Positions 1 through 7,947 of a stretch of 64,000 nucleotides of DNA are shown piece by piece. How positions within the stretch are numbered: position 1 is the stretch's first letter; the number at the start of each line of letters is the position of its first letter. The notes beneath the pieces are model-generated. The model did no database searches, was not told the origin of the DNA, and saw only the letters and a list, made by a program, of their open reading frames with translations. Source of the DNA: Janthinobacterium sp. GW456P. GTDB taxonomy: Bacteria; Pseudomonadota; Gammaproteobacteria; Burkholderiales; Burkholderiaceae_D. The translations under genes and the position numbers were made by a program. The DNA is taken from contig NZ_NEHB01000003.1 of assembly GCF_002127655.1 (NCBI RefSeq), forward strand, positions 145,047 through 209,046, in the 5' to 3' direction.

Positions 1-234
1 GGGCCGGGCCGCGCCATCGGCGTGCGCTGCTCACGGCACGGAAATCATACGCCTGAGAAAGATACTTTTGCGGCAAGATTTATCCGCTGCCCAACGGCCC
101 ATGCCGCCAGCCTTGCAGCGTGAAAATAGGCGTTTTCAGGCGCCATTCGATGACAATTGAATAGAATCGGCAAAACGCGCGCGTGTATAAGCGCCGCGCC
201 GTCCAACGCCGGCGCGTCGCTTGCAGGATGATAG
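1..234. other. Left-edge region without a supportable gene
   Basis: No open frame with a convincing start, ribosome binding site or recognisable protein was found on either strand in the first 234 bases. It lies downstream of the minus-strand lipoprotein gene that ends at 235 and may hold the end of a gene lying outside the window. No T-tailed hairpin terminator was recognised. Confidence 0.4.
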
Positions 235-888
235 TCAGGCCGCCGGCGGCGGCTGGAAGGCGCAAAAGCCGGGCCACTGCTCGCGGCTGTCGCACACTTT
301 CAGACAGCCTTGATTGCCCTTGAACGTGGCGACGGCCTTGATGGGAAAGCCATAGATTGGCGTGGTGGCCAGGAAGGCGGACGGGCAGCTGTGCTCGGTG
401 CTGAAGCGGAAAGTGATGGCTTCGCGGCGGCCCTTGCGCGCAAAGCTCAGCATGAAGCTTTCGTTGCTGTTCCACTGCGCCTTGCCCGGCACGCGGAAGC
501 GGTAGCGCGGGCTGCCCGGGCCTTCGATGCGCTGGCCGAAGACGCGGCTGCTGGCCGTGGCCGTCTCGACCTTGGCGATCGGATAGGGCACGGCGAACAT
601 ATACGTGCCCGCGAACCCCTGGTCGAAGCCAAGTCCCTTCTGGTAAAACGGCACGACGATATGCGGCGCGCCCGCGTATTCGACGCTGTTGCGTGACGTC
701 GTGCGCGACGTCAGCTTGTCGTCGGGCGCCTGCCCGAAGAACACATCCAGTTCCAGCAAGGCTTGTTGCTTGTCAATATCTTGCGTCAAATAATCCTTGG
801 GGAACAGCTCGCCATGCACGCAGCCGGCCAGCAGCGCTGCGGCGCAGCAGCCGGCGATGAGTTTAGCGACGAGTTTGGCGATATTCAT
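235..888 (-). CDS. Hypothetical lipoprotein
   Basis: The 217-residue product starts MNIAKLVAKL and has a hydrophobic segment ending in the lipobox LLAGC, so it should be a lipid-anchored envelope protein. The rest is soluble, with several aromatic-rich strands, and matches no family I recognise. A longer reading to 1092 exists but starts inside the upstream gene. The ATG at 886-888 overlaps the stop of the upstream exported protein in an ATGA arrangement, so the two are almost certainly translated together. Two cysteines near the C terminus could form a disulfide. Function unknown. Confidence 0.75.
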   Translation of the reverse strand: MNIAKLVAKLIAGCCAAALLAGCVHGELFPKDYLTQDIDKQQALLELDVFFGQAPDDKLTSRTTSRNSVEYAGAPHIVVPFYQKGLGFDQGFAGTYMFAVPYPIAKVETATASSRVFGQRIEGPGSPRYRFRVPGKAQWNSNESFMLSFARKGRREAITFRFSTEHSCPSAFLATTPIYGFPIKAVATFKGNQGCLKVCDSREQWPGFCAFQPPPAA

Positions 889-1739
889 GGCTGTTTTCCT
901 TCCGGCGGCGCGGAACTGAGACCCAAGCCCGTCACTTGCCAGCCGCCCTTGCCTTCTTTCCATTGAAATTGCTGGCCGAACCAGGCCAGTTCCAGCTCGC
1001 GCCGGATGCGGTTTGAATCCGTGCGGCCCTGGCGCGCCTTGATGGCGGCGCCCGCCTGAGCGGAAGCGGCATCCGACAAGGGCTTCAGCCACCTTTGATA
1101 CGTGTCTGGCGGCAAAGCCAGCACGCCGGCCACGCCGTCGTCGCGCGTGGCGACGATGATCCCCACCTTCGTCAGCGCATTCGTCAAATACGCGCCGCGC
1201 CGCCCGTCGGGTGAGACGGACACCAGCATGGCGGGCGCGTAATCGCCGGTGACGCCGCCGGGCACGTCAAACCACAGCAGCTCGCCCGTGCGCGTGTCGA
1301 GCGCGCGGCCATCGCGGGCAAACAGCAGCATTTCGGGATTGCCCGGCTGCGGCACGCCCCATTCCGGGTCGCGCTCCGTGCGCACCATATTGTCGCGCTG
1401 CAGGGGGCTGATGGGGCGCATCAGCGGTTCGCCATTCTGCACGCCAATGAGGATGGTGCCCTGGCCCGTATAGCCCTTGGTGAATGCCAGCAGCATCGGC
1501 TGACCCTCGCGCCTGGCCGCCAAGGGGCGCACTTCCACCACTTCGCGCGCGCCGCCGGGCCAATAGCCGTGCTGGCGGAAAGACAAGGTGACGAGCGCGT
1601 CGTGGCGATTACGCGTGACGACGAAGTCGCCGTATTGCCGCATCACCGGCACGTAGGATGTTTGCGCCTGCGCGGCGGGCACGATGACGGCGGCCAGGGT
1701 GGCGGCGGCCGCCAGGCGGTGTAAAGAAAAGAACGGCAT
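885..1739 (-). CDS. Hypothetical exported protein
   Basis: The 284-residue product begins with a classical signal peptide (MPFFSLHRLAAAATLAAV, cleavage probably after AQA near residue 25). The mature part looks beta-rich, with runs such as GDFVVTRNRHDALVTLSF, and I do not recognise a domain. It overlaps the following lipoprotein gene by four bases, so the pair is probably one transcription unit whose products act in the envelope. The start gives a complete signal peptide. Function unknown. Confidence 0.7.
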   Translation of the reverse strand: MPFFSLHRLAAAATLAAVIVPAAQAQTSYVPVMRQYGDFVVTRNRHDALVTLSFRQHGYWPGGAREVVEVRPLAARREGQPMLLAFTKGYTGQGTILIGVQNGEPLMRPISPLQRDNMVRTERDPEWGVPQPGNPEMLLFARDGRALDTRTGELLWFDVPGGVTGDYAPAMLVSVSPDGRRGAYLTNALTKVGIIVATRDDGVAGVLALPPDTYQRWLKPLSDAASAQAGAAIKARQGRTDSNRIRRELELAWFGQQFQWKEGKGGWQVTGLGLSSAPPEGKQP

Positions 1740-1820
1740 GACATCCTGAAAGGGTCGCAGCGGGCGAAGAACCGCGATGATAAACGATTCATCGCCAGCA
1801 ACACTGTCCGATAGGAAACA

Positions 1821-2639
1821 TCAACGGCGCTGGATTTCGATCAGCTCGATCTCGAACAGCTTGGGCCACAATTTTCCCGTGACAAACAAGCGCTTGCCGC
1901 GCCCATCCCAGGCGATGCCGTTAAGCACGGCGTCGGGATTGGCCGTGCCCCGCTGCTCGGGCGGCAGCAAGCCCGTCAGGTCGATCCAGCCGACAACCTT
2001 GCCGCTGGCCGGGTCGATGCGGGCGATCACGTCCGCGCCCCACACATTGGCAAACAGTTGCCCGTCGACCATTTCCAGCTCGTTCAGCCGGTCGATGGGC
2101 CGCCCTTCGGCTTTCACTTCGAAGCGGCGCACTTCCTTCAGGGTTTTCGGATGGAGCACGCGGATGGCGGACGTGCCGTCGCTCATGTAGACGAACTGGC
2201 TATCGCTGGCCAGGCCCCAGCCTTCGCCCGCGTAGCTGAATTTGCGTTTCAGTTTGAAGGTCTTCAGGTCAAAGACATAGCCGGTCTGCGACATCCACGT
2301 CAGGCCCAGGATCTCGTCGCCCACGTCCGTGATGCCTTCGCCAAACACATTCTTGTCGAGCATGCTTTTCTGCAGCACCTTGCCCGTCGTCAACTCCACC
2401 TTGCGCAAGGAAGACTGGCCATTCTGGCCCGTGCTTTCATACAGATGGCCATCCTTGAACAGCAAGCCTTGCGTGAAAGCCTGCGGGTCATGCGGGTAAG
2501 TGTTCTTGACGAAATAGCCATACACTGGCAAGGCGGCCTGGGCGTAGCCCATTTCGCTCATCAGGCCTACGGTGCATAACAATCCCAGCAGCAATGAGCC
2601 GGCCGTGCGTTTGAGTCTGGTATTGACGTTGATATTCAT
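1821..2639 (-). CDS. Glutaminyl-peptide cyclotransferase (glutamine cyclotransferase family)
   Basis: The 272-residue exported protein resembles the plant/bacterial-type glutamine cyclotransferase (a five-bladed beta-propeller), which turns N-terminal glutamine of peptides into pyroglutamate. Family marks visible are YPHDPQAFTQGL after the signal peptide, LYESTG, GEGITDV, LTW, EGWGLA, SDG and the C-terminal LNGIAWD block. The start chosen, MNINVNTRLKRTAG, gives a normal signal peptide ending near AQA; the reading further upstream to 2774 runs into the LysR gene. It lies 26 bases downstream of the LysR stop, so read-through is possible. Confidence 0.88.
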   Translation of the reverse strand: MNINVNTRLKRTAGSLLLGLLCTVGLMSEMGYAQAALPVYGYFVKNTYPHDPQAFTQGLLFKDGHLYESTGQNGQSSLRKVELTTGKVLQKSMLDKNVFGEGITDVGDEILGLTWMSQTGYVFDLKTFKLKRKFSYAGEGWGLASDSQFVYMSDGTSAIRVLHPKTLKEVRRFEVKAEGRPIDRLNELEMVDGQLFANVWGADVIARIDPASGKVVGWIDLTGLLPPEQRGTANPDAVLNGIAWDGRGKRLFVTGKLWPKLFEIELIEIQRR

Positions 2640-2665
2640 CGGGTCGGGCGGAAGTTGGCGAGCGT

Positions 2666-3574
2666 CTATTGTAAACGGGCCGCGTCCGCCATGCGCGCCC
2701 TGACGAGCTCCAGCCAGGCGCGCGCGGCGAACGACAGCCGCCCGCCCCGGCGCCAGGCCAGCATGAGGTTCCACTCCACGGGCGGACCGGCCAGGGGAAT
2801 CACGTCAAATTGCGCGGCATCAAGCGTGTCGCAATACATCTTCGGCAGCAGGCAGATGCCCACGCCCAGCCGCACCAGCGAGGCAATGAAATCCCACTGG
2901 CCGCTGCGACCCGTGATGCGCGGGGCGAAACCGGCCCGCTGGCAGGCATCCTGCACGATGTCGTTCAGGGCGAAGGCGGCGCCATAGAAGATGAAGGGGC
3001 TGTCGGCCAGCTCGGCCAGAGCCACGGCAGCGCGCCCGTGCCACGGCGAGCCGGGCGCTGCCAGCAGACACAGCGGCGAGCGCACGAGGGGCAAGGCTTC
3101 GAAATCCTGCCAGGTGGCGGCGTTGCCCGGGTAGTCGAGCATGGTGCCCAGTTCCACCGTGCCGGTGCGCAAGTCGCGTTCGATCGCCTGCGTGCCGCTT
3201 TCATACATTTTCAGTTCGATGCCCGGATAGCGCTGGTGGTATTCGGCCAGCCATGGCGCCAGGGTGGAGTGCGTCTGCGGCGACACGCCGACCCGCAACT
3301 CTCCCCGCTCCAGATGTTGCAAGTCGCGCAATTCCACCTTCAGTTCCGCGTGCAAGGCCAGCAGTTCATGCGCGCGCGACAGCACCACCTTGCCGGCGTC
3401 CGTCAGGGTAAAGCGCTTGCCGGCCCGGTCCAGCAGGGCCAGGTCCAGCGACTGTTCCAGCTGTTGCACCATCTTGCTGACGGTGGGCTGCGTCACGTGC
3501 AGCCTGGCGGCCGCGCGCGTAAAACTGGCTTGCTCGACCACTTCGACGAAGTAGCGCAGGGAGCGGATATCCAT
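2666..3574 (-). CDS. LysR-family transcriptional regulator, CidR-like by context
   Basis: The 302-residue protein starts MDIRSLRYFVEVVEQ and carries the N-terminal winged HTH of LysR regulators (SFTRAAARLHVTQPTVSKMV, roughly residues 18-37), followed by a substrate-binding-type effector domain. It is divergent from a CidA/CidB-type gene pair, the arrangement of Bacillus and Staphylococcus CidR, where the regulator activates cidAB under acetate or overflow metabolism. The effector is therefore inferred, not seen. Start 3574 was preferred to 3586 because the protein then begins at the family's usual position. Confidence 0.85.
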   Translation of the reverse strand: MDIRSLRYFVEVVEQASFTRAAARLHVTQPTVSKMVQQLEQSLDLALLDRAGKRFTLTDAGKVVLSRAHELLALHAELKVELRDLQHLERGELRVGVSPQTHSTLAPWLAEYHQRYPGIELKMYESGTQAIERDLRTGTVELGTMLDYPGNAATWQDFEALPLVRSPLCLLAAPGSPWHGRAAVALAELADSPFIFYGAAFALNDIVQDACQRAGFAPRITGRSGQWDFIASLVRLGVGICLLPKMYCDTLDAAQFDVIPLAGPPVEWNLMLAWRRGGRLSFAARAWLELVRARMADAARLQ

Positions 3575-3579
3575 GATGC

Positions 3580-3594
3580 ATTCCAAAATCGAAT
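3580..3594. promoter_or_regulatory. Candidate LysR binding site (T-N11-A dyad)
   Basis: Just upstream of the LysR start lies ATTC-N7-GAAT, a dyad that fits the LysR T-N11-A rule. It sits in the 102-bp gap between the regulator and the divergent cidA-like gene, where such regulators usually bind to control both. A good -10-like TACAAT at 3640-3645 lies on the cidA side, without a convincing -35, as expected for an activated promoter. Confidence 0.4.
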
Positions 3595-3676
3595 GATGAT
3601 CATGAGTTTAAGTCATTTTATCTTTTGATGTGGGCTCACTACAATGAAAACTCCCCCATCCGTTTGAAAGCCTGCC

Positions 3677-4135
3677 GTGAAAGCCGTCCCTTGTTCCACC
3701 GCCGCCCCACTCTCCATTGCTGTTTGGCGCCAGCCCGCGCAGACCGCGTGGCAAGTGGGCATCCTGATTGCCGCCTGGTGGCTGGCCGACGCGGCCGCCT
3801 CGGCCCTGCACTTGCCGTTTTCCGGCGGCGTCGTGGGCCTGTTCGTGCTGGTGGCCCTGCTGCTGGCGGGCTGGGTACGGCCAAGCGCCATCGAACTGGG
3901 CGCGAACTGGCTGCTGGCCAACATGCTGCTGTTTTTCATACCGCTGGTCGTATCGGTGGTGCAATTTACACAACTGTTGAGGTCACAGGGCTTGATGCTG
4001 TTCGTGAATATCGGCCTGGGCTTTGCCAGCGTGATGCTGGCCACGGCGTTGACGGTGGAATGGGTGTGCCGCCATGAACGCAAGCTCCGGCTGCAAAAAT
4101 TGCTGCGCCAGCGCGCCGTGAGGGCGCAAGCATGA
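3677..4135 (+). CDS. CidA/LrgA-family holin-like membrane protein
   Basis: The 152-residue protein has four hydrophobic segments (about residues 25-40, 45-66, 73-95 and 105-128) and a basic tail, as in the CidA/LrgA family. These proteins are described as holin-like and linked to murein hydrolase activity and to pyruvate or overflow-metabolite export. The stop overlaps the start of the LrgB-like gene by four bases (ATGA), so the two are translationally coupled and probably form one membrane complex. A divergent LysR gene probably controls them. Confidence 0.85.
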   Translation: MKAVPCSTAAPLSIAVWRQPAQTAWQVGILIAAWWLADAAASALHLPFSGGVVGLFVLVALLLAGWVRPSAIELGANWLLANMLLFFIPLVVSVVQFTQLLRSQGLMLFVNIGLGFASVMLATALTVEWVCRHERKLRLQKLLRQRAVRAQA

Positions 4136-4821
4136 GCACCCTGCTGCTGTCCCTGCTGTTTTTGCTGCTGACCCTGGTGCTGTTCTATGCCAACCAGGCC
4201 GTGCACCGGCGCCACCCGCATTTTCTGCTGACGCCCGCCATCTGCACCTCGGCGATATTGATCGTCATCGTGCAGGCAACGTCGACGCCGTTCGCCACGT
4301 ATTTCGGCGAGACGCGCTGGCTGCCGTGGCTGCTGGGCCCCGCCACCATCGCGTTTGCGCTGCCCATCTTCCAGGAGCGCAAGCTGATCCGCAAGCACTG
4401 GCTGGCCCTGTCGCTGGGCAGCTGCGCCGGCATCGTCGCCTCCGTGGCCGCCACCCTGCTGCTGGACCGGCTGCTGGGCGTGCATGGCGACATGGCGCGC
4501 AGCTTGCTGGCGCGTTCCGTCTCCACGCCGTTCGCGCTGGAAGCCTCGCGCCACATGGGCGGCTCGGCCCAGCTGACGGGGATTTTTGTTGTCATGACGG
4601 GCTTGTTCGGCTTGATGCTGGGCAAACCCTTGTTAAAACTGCTGCCCTTGCGCATGCGCATCGCCCGTGGCGCCCCGTATGGCGCGGCCGCGCACGGTTT
4701 TGGCTTGTCCGTGGCGCGCCGGGTCGGCACGGAAGAAGGCGCCGTGGCCAGCCTGACGATGATCTTTTCCGGCGTCGTGACGGTGCTGCTGGCGCCGCTG
4801 CTGGGACATGTGCTGGGCTAG
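4132..4821 (+). CDS. CidB/LrgB-family membrane protein
   Basis: The 229-residue polytopic protein carries the LrgB signature: TPAI near residue 35, the LLGPATIAFALPIFQ segment, SVSTPFALEASRHMGG in the middle and ARGAPYGAAAHGFGLS near the C terminus. Partner of the preceding CidA-like protein; the pair is proposed to control autolysis or carry small organic acids. It ends tail to tail with the TetR gene, overlapping it by four bases. Confidence 0.9.
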   Translation: MSTLLLSLLFLLLTLVLFYANQAVHRRHPHFLLTPAICTSAILIVIVQATSTPFATYFGETRWLPWLLGPATIAFALPIFQERKLIRKHWLALSLGSCAGIVASVAATLLLDRLLGVHGDMARSLLARSVSTPFALEASRHMGGSAQLTGIFVVMTGLFGLMLGKPLLKLLPLRMRIARGAPYGAAAHGFGLSVARRVGTEEGAVASLTMIFSGVVTVLLAPLLGHVLG

Positions 4822-5501
4822 CGGCCCGCTTGCAGCGCCTGCATGCCATGCACGATCAGATCGATGCCCGCCAAAAAATCCGCGCGGTCGTCGTGCGCGC
4901 GCAGCTGGCCCGCCACCTTGCGGGCAAACGGGAACGCCTGCGCATCGAGGCGTGACCAGGCGCCTGCCAGAGTGTCGAGGAAATGCGCGCGCTCCAGGCC
5001 CTGTTCCCTGGCGATGACGGCATTGGCCGCATTCTGCCCGCTCACGCCCAGCAAATAATTGAGCAAGGCGCATGCCGCCATCCACTGCCGCTCCTGCGGC
5101 ACGCCCAGCGCATCAACCTGCCGGCCCAGGCGTTCCAGGATGCGCACGGTGGGCAGCTGGCCCGGCGCGCGCGACAGGGCCGAGCCCAGCCACGGATGCG
5201 CATCCATCGCCTCGAACATGGCCAGCGCCACGGCGCGGATGCCCGCCTGCGGCGTATCGCCAGGCGGCGCGGCCTCCATGGCGCGGGCGACGATGGCGTC
5301 GCTGGCGGCCGTGAACAAATCATCCTTGTCGGCCACGTGCCAGTAGATGGCGCCCGCTCCCGTCGCCAGGCGCGCGGCCAGGGCGCGGAAAGTCAGGCCG
5401 CCCTCGCCCGCCGTGTCGAGCAGGGCAATGGCGGCGTCGATGATGGTGTCGCGCGTCAGCGAGTCGGCGCGTCGTGGTGGGGTCGCTACGGTATGGGGCA
5501 T
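4818..5501 (-). CDS. TetR-family regulator of the divergent monooxygenase gene
   Basis: The 227-residue protein has an N-terminal HTH (TRDTIIDAAIALLDTAGEGG followed by FRALAARLATGAGAIYWHV, about residues 16-62). The tail, with hydrophobic helices around ALLNYLLGVSGQ, resembles the C-terminal domain of tetracycline-repressor-like members. It is divergently transcribed from a TetX-like FAD monooxygenase with 89 bases between the starts, and a perfect 7-3-7 palindrome lies there. It probably represses that gene and perhaps itself. The ligand is unknown. Confidence 0.88.
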   Translation of the reverse strand: MPHTVATPPRRADSLTRDTIIDAAIALLDTAGEGGLTFRALAARLATGAGAIYWHVADKDDLFTAASDAIVARAMEAAPPGDTPQAGIRAVALAMFEAMDAHPWLGSALSRAPGQLPTVRILERLGRQVDALGVPQERQWMAACALLNYLLGVSGQNAANAVIAREQGLERAHFLDTLAGAWSRLDAQAFPFARKVAGQLRAHDDRADFLAGIDLIVHGMQALQAGR

Positions 5502-5509
5502 TGCTTATC

Positions 5510-5559
5510 TTGACACAGATGCCGGCTTGCCGCAAAATTCTTATGGAACGCCGTTCCAT
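5510..5559 (+). promoter_or_regulatory. Promoter and TetR-type operator of the monooxygenase gene
   Basis: TTGACA at 5510-5515 and CAAAAT at 5533-5538 are separated by exactly 17 bases. A perfect palindrome ATGGAAC-GCC-GTTCCAT at 5543-5559 covers the predicted transcription start, the classic place for a repressor to block RNA polymerase. The start codon at 5591 follows 31 bases later. The palindrome is seen directly; its binding by the adjacent TetR protein is inference. Confidence 0.6.
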
Positions 5560-5590
5560 TACTGTTTTAAACACCACCTGAAGGATCACC

Positions 5591-6733
5591 ATGCATATCG
5601 CCATCATCGGCGCGGGCCTGGGCGGGCTGATGCTCGCCCGCGTGCTGCACGTCCACGGCATCGCCGCCACCGTGTATGAAGCGGAGGCATCGCCGCAGGC
5701 GCGCCGCCAGGGCGGCATGCTCGACATCCACGAAGAAACTGGCCAGCAAGCGCTGCGGGCGGCCGGCCTGCACGATGCCTTCCGTGCCCTCATCCACGCG
5801 GGCGGCGAAGCGAGCCGCGTGCTCGACCAGCATGGCACCGTCCTGCTCGACGAGGACGACGACGGCACGGGCGGCCGTCCCGAAGTGCCGCGCGGCGAGT
5901 TGCGCCGCATCCTGCACGCAGCCTTGCCTGAAGGCTGCGTGCGCTGGGGCCACAAGCTGACAAACGTCGCCACGCTGGGCGGCGGCCAGCACCTTTTACA
6001 TTTTGCGCATGGCGCCACGGCAAGCAGCGATCTGCTGGTGGGCGCGGACGGTGCCTGGTCCCGGGTGCGGCCGCTGCTCTCCAGCGCGCAGCCGGCCTAC
6101 AGCGGCATTGCCTTCATTGAAACGTATCTGTTCGACAGCGACCGCCGCCACGGGGCCACTGCGCAAGCCGTGGGCACCGGCGCCCTGTTCGCGCTGGCGC
6201 CGGGCAAGGGCATCCAGGTCCACCGCGAAGCCGATGGCGTGCTGCATGCGTATGTGGCCCTGAGTAAACCGGAAGAATGGCTGGCGAGCATCGATTTTGC
6301 CGACCCGGCCGCCGCCCGGGCCGCCATCGCCGCCCAGTTTGCCGGCTGGGCGCCGGCGCTCACGGCCCTGATCACGGACGCGGACACGCCGCCCGTGCCC
6401 CGTCCCGTGCATCTGCTGCCCGTCCGCCACCGCTGGCAGCGCGTGGCGGGCGTGACCTTGCTGGGCGACGCGGCCCACCTGATGGCGCCAGCCGGCGAAG
6501 GCGCCAACCTGGCCATGCTGGACGGCGCCGAGCTGGCGCAAGCGCTTGCCGCGCCCCCCAGCGACGTGGAAGCGGCCCTGCTGGCATATGAAACGGCGCT
6601 GTTTGCGCGCAGCAGCGTGGCCGCGGCGGAGTCGGAGCGCATCCTGCGCCTGTGCTTCGGCGACGATGCGCCGCACGGCCTGGTGCGGTTCTTTACGGGC
6701 ATGCGGGACGCCGGCCCGGCACCCGAAGTGTAA
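5591..6733 (+). CDS. TetX-like FAD-dependent monooxygenase
   Basis: The 380-residue flavoprotein begins with the dinucleotide-binding motif GAGLGGL (residues 7-13) and has the second FAD motif GDAAHLMAP (about residues 295-303). The N-terminal half follows the TetX pattern closely from memory: GGMLDIHEETGQQALRAAGL, then EVPRGELRRIL. TetX-type enzymes hydroxylate and inactivate tetracyclines, but many relatives act on other aromatic compounds. The divergent TetR-type regulator strengthens a xenobiotic role. Length matches TetX (about 380 residues). Tetracycline as substrate is only a possibility. Confidence 0.8.
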   Translation: MHIAIIGAGLGGLMLARVLHVHGIAATVYEAEASPQARRQGGMLDIHEETGQQALRAAGLHDAFRALIHAGGEASRVLDQHGTVLLDEDDDGTGGRPEVPRGELRRILHAALPEGCVRWGHKLTNVATLGGGQHLLHFAHGATASSDLLVGADGAWSRVRPLLSSAQPAYSGIAFIETYLFDSDRRHGATAQAVGTGALFALAPGKGIQVHREADGVLHAYVALSKPEEWLASIDFADPAAARAAIAAQFAGWAPALTALITDADTPPVPRPVHLLPVRHRWQRVAGVTLLGDAAHLMAPAGEGANLAMLDGAELAQALAAPPSDVEAALLAYETALFARSSVAAAESERILRLCFGDDAPHGLVRFFTGMRDAGPAPEV

Positions 6734-6812
6734 ATGGCGGCGCCAAAGCCCCACGCCAGCGGCCTTTATCGGGGATAATACGTCTTCCCCCATTCCCAGC
6801 AGCCGCGCCACG

Positions 6813-7904
6813 ATGAAATACCCTGCAGTCCAGCCCTTCAGCGACATCCTGCCACGCCTGCATGAGTTCGACGCCATCATCGACGTGCGCAGCCCGTCCG
6901 AGTTCGCGGAAGACCATTTGCCGGGCGCCATCAACTTGCCCGTGCTCGACGACGAGCAGCGCGTGCGCGTCGGCACCCTGTACAAGCAGACGAGCGCCTT
7001 CGAGGCGAAGAAGCTGGGCGCGGCGCTGGTGGCGCAGAATATCGCGCGGCATATCGAAGACGGCTTCCTCGGCCACCCGCAGTCTTGGTCGCCGCTGGTG
7101 TATTGCTGGCGCGGCGGCAACCGCAGCGGCGCCATGGCGCACATCCTGGCGCGCATCGGCTGGCCCGTGACGCAGCTCGAGGGCGGCTACAAGGATTACC
7201 GGCGCCACGTGAACGCCGAGCTGGCCATCCTGCCCGAACGCTTCGACTTCATCAACGTGCTGTGCGGCCCCACCGGCAGCGGCAAGAGCCGCCTGCTGCA
7301 GGTGCTGGACAAGCAAGGCGCGCAGGTGATCGACCTGGAGCAACTGGCAGCGCACCGCGGCTCCGTGCTGGGCGGCTTGCCAGAGGAAGTGCAGCCGTCG
7401 CAAAAGGCGTTCGAAAGCGCGCTGTGGCAGCAATTGCGCACTTTCAACCCGCATCTTCCCGTGTTCATCGAATCGGAAAGCAAGAAAGTGGGCCGCTTGC
7501 GCGTGCCCGACGCGCTGATGGAAAAGATGCGCGCGGCCGCCTGCACGGACGTGCGGCTGGCCACGGAGCAGCGCGTGCAATTGCTGATGCAGGATTATGC
7601 GCATTTCGTCGGCGATGCACAGCGCCTGAACGTGCAGCTGGCCCTGTTGACGCAACTGCATGGCAAGGAGAAAATCGCCCACTGGCAGCAACTGGCCACG
7701 GCGGGCCGCATGGCCGAGCTGGTGGAAGAACTGCTGGTCCAGCATTACGACCCCGTCTACCGGCAATCGATCGCCCGCAACTTCAGCCGCTACGCCCAGG
7801 CGACACCGCTGGTCTTGCCCGATATTTCAGAACATGCCTTTGAGCAAGCCGCGCGCGCATTATGTGCTATCGTCGGCGAACCCCGTACCGCCAGCGCCGC
7901 CTGA
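6813..7904 (+). CDS. mnmH: tRNA 2-selenouridine synthase
   Basis: The 363-residue enzyme replaces sulfur by selenium (from selenophosphate) in 2-thiouridine at the wobble position of tRNAs for Lys, Glu and Gln, probably through geranylation. An N-terminal rhodanese domain has its catalytic cysteine at residue 98 in CWRGGNRSG; the second part is a P-loop domain with GPTGSGKS at 152-159. The start at 6813 gives the family's usual length; readings further upstream overlap the monooxygenase gene in another frame. The selD gene follows after 43 bases and supplies its selenium donor. Also called selU or ybbB. Confidence 0.95.
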   Translation: MKYPAVQPFSDILPRLHEFDAIIDVRSPSEFAEDHLPGAINLPVLDDEQRVRVGTLYKQTSAFEAKKLGAALVAQNIARHIEDGFLGHPQSWSPLVYCWRGGNRSGAMAHILARIGWPVTQLEGGYKDYRRHVNAELAILPERFDFINVLCGPTGSGKSRLLQVLDKQGAQVIDLEQLAAHRGSVLGGLPEEVQPSQKAFESALWQQLRTFNPHLPVFIESESKKVGRLRVPDALMEKMRAAACTDVRLATEQRVQLLMQDYAHFVGDAQRLNVQLALLTQLHGKEKIAHWQQLATAGRMAELVEELLVQHYDPVYRQSIARNFSRYAQATPLVLPDISEHAFEQAARALCAIVGEPRTASAA

Positions 7905-7947
7905 GCCTGAGCGCGCTTTTTTACCTTTTTTAAGCAGGATGACGACC

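Noticed and set aside
7939-7947. Earlier ATG for selD
   Set aside because: The ribosome binding site ends directly before it; the ATG at 7948 has correct spacing.
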